Positions 13,101 to 25,100 of a stretch of DNA of 64,000 bases are shown here, one piece after another (the first letter of the stretch is position 1; every line of letters starts with the position of its first letter). The position numbers and the translations under genes are program-made. The stretch is from Holacanthus passer (lineage: Eukaryota > Chordata > Actinopteri > Pomacanthidae). The DNA is taken from positions 3,410,001 through 3,474,000 of the forward strand of contig JAFREQ010000035.1 in the NCBI GenBank assembly GCA_025331565.1, given 5' to 3'. A model generated the notes under the pieces. That model saw nothing but the letters and a program-made list of their open reading frames with translations, was not told the origin of the DNA and did not search any database.

Positions 13101-16100
13101 CATATTCTGTTCTCTTGTGGGACTATGAGTGAACGTTTTTATCAAATGAAAGAGGAAAGTGGACATAAGATCTCCTCACACAGACCCCTTATCTGCGCTT
13201 GACTGTCTGTTTAGAACAGATTTTTTGTGTAAACATGGAGGAAAGCGAATGACTTCATCTCTTGCCAAACTTTCCAGTCAGACTGCAGGTTTGCTCTCGC
13301 TCCCCCTTTCTTTGTCCTTTAAATTTCCTTATCACCTTCTTCCCAATCCCTTTTGTTCTTCATACTGATTTACAACCTGCCAGAGACAGTTGACTCTCAC
13401 AGTTTGACCGCACAAAGAATTATAAAGGGAGCATCAAGGGGCTGCCACAGGCCAGGAGAATTCATAGGGAGGAGCTGCTTGTACAGGGCCCATTGATGTC
13501 ACACACTGGCTTGGGTAGTCGGGGTCTTGGCACGAGGCCGAGACGAGACCAACGGAGCCAATTCAAGTAAAGGGAGAGAGCCAAAAGAATAACTGGAAAC
13601 TGCATCAGCAAAGGCCCTTCAAAAAATGCTCTCGAGAAAAAAAAAAGAAAAAGCCCGAAAAGGAAAACAATTGTATCTTGAAAGCACAGGAACAAAAGTA
13701 GCAAAGGTGAGTGATCAGGGTCAGCAACAGTCATGATTGGGAGTTCAAAATGAAAGAATGAAAGTCACAAAAGGATGAAGGGAGGGAAACGAGACAGAGA
13801 CACAATGAAGCTCATTAGAAGAGTATTTAAGGAAAACACCGCTGAGTTATCTCTGTGTGAGGCGCAATGAACTCTGTAGGAAATGCCATTCATTCATTTG
13901 CTGCTGGTAAAAAGATTCAGGTACATTTTTTTGGGAAGACATTGCGTTAATAGAATTCAAAGTATCAGTGGTAACTAGAGACTCACATTATAATAACTCA
14001 GTCCCTCTTTTGTTCCTTCTGTCTTCAGGGCAATCAAGCAATATTCTTTTTTTTTTTAATTATTGTGAATAAATTCTGCAGTGAAGATGGAAAACAAGTG
14101 TCTCGTTAAAATGTTAAAACGACGACAACAAAAAAGCAAGGCGACAGCGAGCAGATCTTCCCTGTCCATTCAGTAACAAATGTCACCACGTTATCACCTG
14201 GGATTGCAGCGCCCCCTGTGGCCAATCTTTAAAAGGAAGGGACTGAGCACATTTACGAGGTGCAGGAGTCATTATGCAAAACCTGCTCTGTGCAAGACAT
14301 TGATGATGTGGTGTGTGTGTGTGTGTGTGTGGGCCATGACAAATCCCTCTGTCCGTTGCACAGGGCCAATGCATCTGTGTTTTCCTCACAGGCAATTTGT
14401 TGATGGTCTCCTTAGACCTAATTTGTTCTGTACGGGGTCTGAAAATTTCCATAGCAGAGGCCTGAGCTCATCACAATTCTCTTGGATGAAGCTCCGGCAG
14501 CATCAGGTAGCAAGTAAATGAATTTAATAATAAGGATTCACACTGTTTCCTCAGCATGCTCATTGTCTTCCCAGCAGGCCGGGCTCTGAAAACAATCTAC
14601 CTTCAAATAAACAGAATAAAGCATTCGGTGTCAAAAGGCATCACAGATGGATGAAAGCAGAAATTTGTATGAATGTTAAATTCCCGCAAAAGCATCTCAC
14701 TGGAGAGATATTTCCAAGCTTTTCTTTTTTTTTAAAAATTATTTATTTAACGCTGTTGTTCATTTCTAATGCATTGAGTCACAAAATTGAACCAATTTCA
14801 AATCCATGACTCTTTCACTTTTCCCAACCCAATTATCTTGGGGCTATTACAGAAGTAAAAGTAATTAGAACTAGGATTTATTGGAATTAAGTCAGTCTTG
14901 GGGGAAAAAAAGAAATGTCTCTAAACTCAGACTTATTATTCTGCAGTGAAAAGGTTTACTCACCACCACTTAAATCCATAAAACTCGGCGGTACCAGCTT
15001 TACCCTACGCACATGTGGAGCATGGTAATTAAGGCTGATTCATAGAGTGACTGTGGCGGTGATTAGCGAATCACGTCGCCATTGTGTTACCCTCAGCTGA
15101 AAATGTGGCTAATGAGGTATTACATTATGTGTTAAATTATGTTAATGAGGTTTTATATACAATATATAAATACAGCCAGGACCAGACGTGTATGGGAGAA
15201 CACCGGGTTGAAAGTTAAATAAATACTGTACTGAAAATGATTCTTGTGCCGTCACTCGTTTTATTGCATAGTTTGAATGCTGCAAAGACACAGCATAAAT
15301 ATAAAAATGAAGCTCATAGGTGTCAGCTAAATATATAATATTAATAACTTTTGATTTGTTTTTTACTTTTCCCCCTTGCGCTGTGCAGAGATGCAAGAAT
15401 AGAACCAAGCTGCATTACCTCATTAATGTTTCTGTCAATACGAAGGCAGACAGCAAAGACGGCTTCCTGTCTGTCTTTAAGAGCCCTCCTCAAATGACTG
15501 GCACTGCTTTTCCTTGAGAGATGCATGTGTTGACATTTCATATTAGTTGCAAAAACAACAATAATTGTCATATCCCCCGCTGATTTTTGCAACCGGGCAG
15601 AAATGGAATCAAACTCGTGTAAAATTAAACTGCAAGTTGGAACTATTTTTAAACTTGGTGCTGCAAGCAAGATGTCTCTCTACTCCGTCAACTCGAGGTG
15701 TGTTCATTTAATGACACTCCACGCCAGATGGTGAGGTTTGCAAACTGGGTGATAGTTATATCCCATTTTACACAGAATTTGGCAATTTGTGAGAAAAGGT
15801 CAAAATAATTACTGCTCATTTTGTATATTTATTTGTGATATAAAGCTCAGATGCTTCCAAGATTCTCATATTTTAGGTCACATTTCATAAAAATGCTTAA
15901 ATCACATAGTCAGCTTTTAATATTTAATCTTGGCAGTAAAGTACGAACCTCAGCAAAGTGTTATACCCTAATGGAGCCTGTCACGTGTTCCCTTTGACAA
16001 GACTACACAGATAAACGTGTCCCTAAACTGTGCTGTGTGACAACACAGTGACAAGTATTATTTGAAGTACTCGAAACATTTCGTAAAGTTTTTCATTCTT

Positions 16101-19100
16101 TGATTTTACTGCTTCGTTTGTATAACACAGCGCACACACTCAGCATGGTGCACTCACCAAAAAACTCATTATAGGCAGGCACAGTAGTTCCCATATGGAT
16201 GGCTTCACAGGGTGAGTGAATATTTATGCCACATGATTTCTTTGTGTTCATAATCAGTCCCAGTGTTCCACCTGGAGATTTACACCACTGCCAAACTGTC
16301 TGCAACACAACTCCACACCCTTTGGCTTTCACACAAGCATTAACTCATCAACTGAATAAGAGATGCTTTAAATATTTAAAGGTACAATTTGAAGTGAAAG
16401 TAAATGCAGCACATTAGGATTATTGTAAAAGTAGTTGCGATGTCATTTGTACATTTGCGAGTAACAAATCTTTTCTTTCCTCTCAGGATGCCAAGATGTT
16501 CTCTCTGGAGATGGCCAACGCCAAACCGATGCACCTCATCCTCTCATCGCCAGAAAAGGCCTACGGTGTCTACAACATCAACTCCGACGTTAACATTTAT
16601 GTGAGTCTTTGTTTTTCTGTGTCAACATTCAGAATATGTGCATTCGTCTGTTGTGTGTGATTCAATTCCTCAGCCTCTGCTATTGATACAATATTGTTTA
16701 AGAAGTGCTAACTACTCGTGAGATAATAACAGGTTGTGGGGACGCCAATGCGAGTGGTTATTTTTCCACTGTTGTATAATTTTCAAATTTCTCCAGATGT
16801 ACTTAGCTCCTGTCAAGTGCCAGCTGTTTAACGTAGAGTCAAACTGCCACAGCTGTGCGGCTCTCCGGGCCCGTTAAGAGACTGTGAACCATGTTGGCTT
16901 TGCGTAGATATTCCCCAGTGGCTGCTCTTCACGAGGCAGTTTGTGGGGTTTTTTTGCGTTTTTATTATCAACACCGTAAAAATCGGCAAGAGAAGTTTCA
17001 GAGCGGCCGCCGACGACAGGGGCTGTAGAATTAATGTTCCAATGAAATTAGAGATTCTGACTTTTACACACTGTCCTCAGATTATATCTTTGAATTAAAT
17101 CTAGTGAGGCCACAAAACAACTTTAATTCAGCTGTTTGAGTGTCTAATTAAATGGAGGAATAGTACTGCCATGTGGGTAAAGAGTTGCACTTTGGCTACT
17201 GGAGTGTGTCAGACTATTTTGGTATTTAAATTGGCATTGGTGATGAACTTAACAATGCGAATCAGACACAAAAATATTGCTAATGAAACAAACCATTCGG
17301 TCCTTAAATCTGGTTTTGACAGAAAAGTCTTCTTCGAATATGCTGCAGTCTTTTATCACCAAACTGAATAGCCGGTCTTAAACAGGAAATTATATTAAAA
17401 AGGACAGAGGTCTCCAAATAAATGAGATTGCCTGGACTATTAATTTTACATGTGTTAATGATGAAACACCTCATTTCTTAATGAAAAACACTGATTAGTT
17501 TCAGTTGTGATCAAGAACTACCGTCGCAGATAAGGAACCTTATCCTCATGGACAGTTATAATAACTTTAATTAAACCAATATGATTTGATTAATATATTA
17601 AGCTTCTCCAGTTGTTAAAGAACCAACTCAAATTGGTTCAATAGGTTTCATTATTGCTGAACATTTTCCAGAGTTTATCAGACTGTGAAGAAAGCAGTTT
17701 CAGCCTCCTGTGCTGTTTTCCTGCACCGTTGTGTCAACTCCTCATTACACATTTTGCTTTTCAGTGTCACTTTCGTACGCTGATTAATGTGTTTTTCTTA
17801 CCTCAGAGGTATTTCATATCAGCACGGCGTGACAGCTGAATTGAGATTTGAAACTTCCGCGAGAGGAAGAATCACAATGAACATTTTATCAGCTTTATTT
17901 CTTTCCGCAAACTCACATTATCATTGCGCAATCTTGGATCGCCGTCTCGGGAACACTCGAGACTTGACAGTCGACTGCCGAGCGCTAACCTCTAAAACGT
18001 AAGAGGCTCCTAAATTCACATTGCCTCTGTCATGAAGTTATGGCTTGTTGTTTGTCTTCCATGTTTGAGACTTATGACTAAACGCGGCTCATAAGGGCGA
18101 AGCTGTTTGGCAGCTGACTCTCACGGAGTTTTCCTCCTGCACATGAACGCATCACTTGGAAGACTTTTCACAACCTTGTTTTTTTAACTGCAAAAATAAT
18201 TTCACACTGACAGTAAAGCAGAGACATTGATGTTTACTGTGTTCATAACCTGTATGTCAGTCTACTTTCATACTGAGCTTTAAAAATCTATGATATGCTT
18301 GAAAAATGTTCAGCAGTATTGTACATTTTTGGCAGATATAGATGACAGTAAAATAAAGAGACAACTAAATAAAATAAGAATTACAGCTGACCAATCAGGA
18401 TGATGAAATGTTTATAGGAGTGTCATCAGTTAGTGATACGCTGACAGCAGCGCGATACCACATCCTGTATCATGTCCTGTTCGAGAGCCTGGACAACATT
18501 GCGTGTGACTACAGGATGTTTTCGCGGGATGAGCAGTATCACTGGGGGATAATAGTATTTTACTGCAGATTGCAGCGTAAGAGAAACAGCATCTGTTCTG
18601 CATCCGAGAAAGTACGTCACTGGCCTGACAGCTTGGCACAGTGTCGCAGCTCATGTTGGCCTCCCAAAGCTGACCTGAGTGCATGAGGTTGTTAAAAAAA
18701 GCAAAACAAAGTGACAGGAATAGTTTTGTCTTTAAAGGCTTTTCATACTTTTTTCAGTGTATTATTTAACAATTTGTTAGTCACTGTATTTTACTTACTT
18801 TTAATATACTCAAAGAATCTAAGCCTTGCATCTATAACTCATACATCCTTCACAAGGTAGAGAGAAACTTTCTGTAATATCCTCCAGACAGAGATGTGCT
18901 TTTCTTCTCCAAGCATCTTTGAGTTTCTTGAACTTCGCTGTGAGCCTGCAGAATATCAAACTGATTTCACAGAGACTAATCGGAGTTAAATTCCACTGCA
19001 ATCATTAAAATGACTGCCATTGTTGTTTCCCCTCTTTCTTCCCGTCCGTCTCCTCGTGCCTTCCCCCTTCGCCTGCTTCTGCCGTGACTGGTTTTCCCTC

Positions 19101-22100
19101 TTTTATTTTTGGAGTTTCCCTTCACGCTATTTTTGATCTGGCGTCAATCAAATATTCATGCAGAAAGACCAGTGACTCCCTCAGGCTTACTTGGCTTTCA
19201 ACATTTTTTTTTTTTTTTTTTTCTGTCTCGCTTTGTGACGCAAGGACACACACACAGTCACACGTACTCGACAGGTCAGGAGGGGGATTTTTGTTATTTA
19301 AACAAGCATATTCACACTCGATAAACGTTAACAGGGTGATTCATAGAAAATACAGTTCTTTCTAAAATTACACAGCGCGCCATCGCTCTTCAATCGCAGT
19401 GGGGTTTTTTTTCACTTTCACCTCATTTTGGTGACAAATGAGCTGTGTTGCCTCCTCCAAATATCCATCTGTATGGTAGTTGGAGTATGGAAACACTGCT
19501 GACACAAAGGAAGCTGAATAGCCGTTGAGTCAGAATCCAGTAAGCGTGTATCACACCATCCTCGTATTGTGAATTCTCAAAAATGGATAAATGAAATCAT
19601 TAAAAGAAAGCACATGAAAACAGGAAACAAACATCACACATCATACTGTTTATTTAAGTTTAAAAATTCCTCAAAGTTTTTCTTGTCTCAGTGTAGTGTC
19701 CTATAAAAGTTTTTGAGAGTTTCCTTCAGCAAAATGGGCCGTTCTTAAGTGTCAGTGGGCATAAGTGTTTACAAAATGAAGAGGCGTAGCACTTATACAA
19801 CACTTTATTTTCCACTTCAGCTTCTGGACGAGAAGGACAAATAAGTGGAGATTAAAATACATCGAAGGTTGAGCCCGAAATAAAACCGGAGCGCATGTTT
19901 TCTTTCTCGACTTGTTATTCATTGAGCGTATTCTTTCATATCTATAACTACAGACAATCTCCACTCCTCTTTTCCCAACGCCTCCCCCCTGCCTTCTTAT
20001 TCATGCAAAGCTTAATGTAAACTTCATTATTTCCCATTGGCGCAGACGAGGAAACAGCAGTGTCTAGTCGATGGGATGGATGTATATATTTATACCTTGT
20101 ATGGAGCCGGATTCCAGCCGACTGTGGTGACGCACAAAGCTAAAAAAGGTCCCATTTCCTGGCCCCACTCAGGAAGCAAAGGAAAGACCATGGCTCCAAC
20201 AGGGTTGTGCAACTGGGCTCGTGGATACTTAACCATAATAAACATTTCTTTTTAACAGGACCCTGCTCAGAGAATAGAGGGAGAGTTGGGTGGAGTAATA
20301 GAAGAGAATGAGAGGGATGGGCAAACATGTTTGATATGACAAAATGTGCACAGACGTGAAGTAAATATAAATAAATATAAAGCTGACTCATTCAATTCTG
20401 TGTTTTTCCAGCAATGGGTAACAGACAGACTCGTGCAATTTAGGACGTAGGTTTTTCTGGCTGTGTTGAATAGTATTTTAATGAAACTAAATGGCCTCTA
20501 CTTCTTTGCAGGTAAAGAATGACTCCTCAATTTCCCTACTTAGCAATCAGCTTCCCAACAACATCCACAAGCAAGACTTCCCCACTCAAGATGAGGAACT
20601 GGTCGAGTGGGCAAGACAGAAGTTTGGGGGCGTGACTTCATTCACCACGATTCGAAATCTGAAAACGATCTCGTTGCCGGGGACAAATGGTGAGAATTAT
20701 TTGAGTAACCTGGCTGATATACTATTAACATGAAGTGAGGATGCGTGCGAGGCGGCGATTCTATGACAAAGAAGAACGATTTCAACCTTGACACTATGAT
20801 TTCTATCTGCAGTGTGCTATTTTGCATCTTTGTCTGGTCTAAAACAATATTTCTGCTGCTGAAGAGAGCCAAGTAATTAGAGTCGGCACAACATACAGCT
20901 CCGGCTTACATAACTCAGCCGCAGGTCTGCAGTACAGCAATCAAGGATGGATGCAGTGTTGTTTCCAGGGCTCTCTCTGCCTACTAACCTCTTCTCTTAT
21001 CTTAAGTGTGTATTAAAAAACCCTCTCTGATGAAATCCCTGAGACAAAACTGTGCTGAAGAGCTCATTGCATTAAACAAGGCAATGCCTGCGTATTCGAC
21101 CTGGCCTTTTTTGATTTTTACATTTTAGCCAGAGGACCTCCAAATAACACATTGATTCTTTATAACATAATGGTGCAACACGGGCTGAGTTTTCACCCAC
21201 AGATACATAATTTGAAAGACAACAAATGTGCTGCTTTGAACATGTTTTTCTTGTGAAACCATAAAACCTATAACTCAGTATATAGGATCAGATGATGGCT
21301 TTGCACAGTCGACTGAGAGACGTGACAACAAAACCTGGCCCCTAAAGCCGCATTACATACAAAACCGGACCCCATGCTGTTTTTATATGTGGACTCTTCT
21401 GTGTGTGTGGGCCAAACACCAGCTGCCATATGGCCATTCTCCTGCAAAAGGCACCTCTAGCCAATGATGAAACAGTCTACTGAAATACATCGCCGTGTTA
21501 CAAGTCGATATATACTTAATTCAGAAATGGAATATAATATTCACAAGTATGTTTTCATTCGTGTATGATCAGATCGGTGATGTTCCATGTTTCCACAGTA
21601 GCCTGGCATGGACAAACCAAGCACTGGCTCCAGAGAGGGCATTTCATGTTTTTTTAGTGTTGGCCACCGTAGGGTCTCCCACACGCTTGGAAAAGGAGGA
21701 ATGAGGGGAGTGGCATTCACTTGGTTGCAATCTTCAACCTCACCTCTTTATGATACTGAATACGAAATATGGGAGAAACCTCTAATAGCAGCTGAAGGGA
21801 AACATTTTCTCCCTTCAATGAAACTCTTTTGCATTATTAAAAATAATGTATTAAATCTTAAAGCTTTATTAATGTAACATGTATCTGGGGCTGCCATTCC
21901 AGCCTCCTGATCAGATATTTCTACACAATTAGCAAGTTACATTTGATCATTTAGTTCCTCACTTAATACTTCCAACCATGCTGTATGCATATTTCATATT
22001 TTATATGTGCCTACTCAGACTGCCCATATATCTTATGTGTGACCATTCTACAAATGAATCTTTTGATCCTTTATCATACACAGCAGTGAGATAGACAACA

Positions 22101-25100
22101 TCATGAGCAATAACAGCAAAACAGAATTTAATAACCAGACGATCTGTGCAGACTTCCTCAGAAAAGTTTGCAACCAAACCGAAAATGTTTGTGCTGTTTA
22201 TTGCGAAATAAGCAGCACGACTGTGGATTTTAAAGCTCAGCAAACCTCTTATAACGTTGCATGTTAGAAACACAAATACCCCTACGTTCACAAGCTTGTC
22301 GTATGGGTAAATCCCAAGTGGTGCGAATCCTTAGCTTGGGTAAAGTAAAGTGCTGGAGGTGTGACCTGACAGGACGTCATCGAGTGTGACAAAACATTTG
22401 GAACGGGAAGTTGTGGACAAACGGCCACCGACGCCAAAGATGGAGGCACAATAACACTATGATTTAAAGCGAGCTTTCATGGCATGAGCAAAAGCCGGAC
22501 ATTAAGGATATTATTTGCTGCTATTGCCAGCAGCGGCAGCAGCGGGATGCTCGATGCAAGCACAATTATTTCCTAACAAAGCCTCCTTAAGGCGGCCTGA
22601 GCTGAAGCAGAGCTCTGACATGGCTTTAGATAGAAGTGAGCGGTGGTGATGCAGGAACGGTGGTGGCTGCTTTTATGTCCAGTGTTTTTTACGGGATGAA
22701 TTAAGCTTAAATCTCTCTCTCTATGAAGGTCTGTCCTTCTCCAGGTCTATCAACTATGTGGTGTTACAGCAGCTTGATGGGTTAACGTCCCTGCCTGGCC
22801 GCCGCATTCAGCTCTTTTCCCATTTTAAACGTGTTGATGAAATTGGGATAAAATGCTGTGTTTTTAGCTGCTCTCAGTTTCCTGGTGTTTTCACTGACTC
22901 ATAGTCCACAAGGGCATTCGAATTACTCAAGCAGTGGAGCAGTTTACATCGCTGTTTTGTTGTATCCCTTGGCCTGTAATGGGGTGTTAGGTGAGCTTGC
23001 GTAGGCCTTGTTGTAGGCGTTTGATAAGTCTGCGCAGTGACTACATGGCAGGATGCTGCCAAGTTGAAGGCTTGCTGAGGAGAAAATGCCTGATCCTCAG
23101 GTTTCTTAAATGTCTGAATGCGATTTAAGATTCAGGTCGTGCTATTGCTACTGCAAAAGAGGCATGTTTAGCAGCGTTAACGAAGCTGCTTTTGCATTCT
23201 AGTTGCCCAGCTACAAGCCAGCCAGGACTTACAGTAGTAACTAAAAGTAATTTGAAGTGATACTGCACGTAAAATTATTCAAGGCCCCTGTAGGCTTGAA
23301 AGGATGTTGTTAAAAAGTGGTTTCGTCTATGAATGGAGGACAGTAGCAGTCAGGATGAATGCAACACTTAATACACTCTTATGGTAAGAAATCTTTACAG
23401 TGGAAGAAAAAATCTCAACACCTGTGTCATAATCCGCTGTGTCCAAACACTCAAATATGCTGCACTTTTAAAGAAGCGACTATTTGTGCGATTAGGCTCT
23501 ATGAGGGACAACCTATATCACCCCCATCTCCTGCATTGTGTTATGAAACAAAATGTGGACAGCAATTTGAGCTGTGCACCAGGGTGCATCTGTAAACCAT
23601 CCGTCACCATTATTGGCCAAAGGCTGAGCGGTGTGTACTCTCATGAGACTTCTTCTGGAACATCTTCCATAGCGGGGAAGGCGAGGTGCTAATGTGTCTG
23701 CCCCAGCAGTTTGGTCTCCTGCTGCACATCCTCAGTGCTGTCCATCGAGTAAAACACTGTAAAGTTCTGTTGCTAGACACTGAAGCAAAACAATCTCTCA
23801 GGGCATCAAAACTAGTGTGGTGATAAATATAAAAAAATGGATGTAATTGTCATTGCTTATTGCAGCAGCAAACTCACAGCCACAATTAAGCATTGAAACA
23901 GAAGTGCTGGCAATCGAGCTGTTGTCTTCTTTATTACACAGGATTATGCATGCAGAAATAATTTTATTACTTCCGATTCCCGCTCGAATGTCTTTTTTTG
24001 TTTTGCGAACAATGAGTGACAATGATGGAAAATGAATGTTTGTGGTTTTACAGGAACCAAACCTGGCTCTCGGAACTGCGTGCTCAAAAATGAAGACACA
24101 TTAGAGAAGCATTTTATGGAGATTGAAAAGGAAACCTTGGCTTCCTCGGTCAAATCTTGCTCCCCGCAGCAGCAGGGCGCCGGCGACAACGCCGAACTTC
24201 ACATCATAAACATCCCAGAGAACGCCAACATTTGGTAAACTATGAGATTCACGACACAGAATCTCATGGATTGTTTTCCTATATTTTTTTGGTGAAACCT
24301 CTCTTTCTCTCTCTAAATTTTGATTCTTCATATTGCAGCAATGTATCACTTCGTGTGGACAGTAGGAAGACCAGCGTGTTCCTGAGAGGCCCTCAGGGCA
24401 CCACGTGGACCTTCCTCAACCCACAACACGCTCAGTTTGGAGTAAGTGCACACACACACCAGTAGTTGCAGTAGATTCGGCACCACATGTGAGACTTTAT
24501 TAAGAGGACAAACTCTCTCTATGTGATTACATTGTGTGATATAGCTCACTAAATAACGATAATGATTTCATACACATAATAAGCTTCCCCATGCCTGTGA
24601 AAATGTGCTTATTATTGAGCGACTACTTGTACCAGAAAGTCTCTAAGTGATTTCTTTGAACTCTCTTTCTACAGTCTAACAATGAAATCCTGCTGCCCGC
24701 CATGACACTCCCGCCTTTACTTACAGTGAACAATGACAGTGCAGAGAGCGTACAAAGGGAGGCCTTAAATCATTTTAAAGCCACTACTTTCACCAGCTAC
24801 ACTGAACTCAGGCCAGAGGACTCTATGATTTTACTGGTTCTCAGAAAAAAAGAAGACCCAGCAGGTAAGACGTTAAAAGGTCAAAATTTGTTTTTTCGAC
24901 TTTAAGGCATTTGCTGCGAAGAGAGTAGATGGAGCGCTGCGAAAAAGTGGCAGCCCACACATAATACACATTAGTCAATGCCAGCAGTGAGATGATAAAC
25001 CGGGAGCATAATCACTCCTTCAAACATTCACCATCCGCCATTATCATTATCGCATTCACTGTATTATTTTACATGTAAAATATGCCATGCTGCAATTTGA

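Larger units (their letters stand above)
10187..16486 (+). other. eng: eng intron 2
   Basis: A 6.3-kb intron with no supported coding exon. It carries a near-consensus CTCF motif at 14207-14224, a (GT)n tract at 14311-14330 and assorted A/T runs. The largest open frames (about 100-113 codons) have no recognisable domain and read as chance ORFs. Confidence 0.8.
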
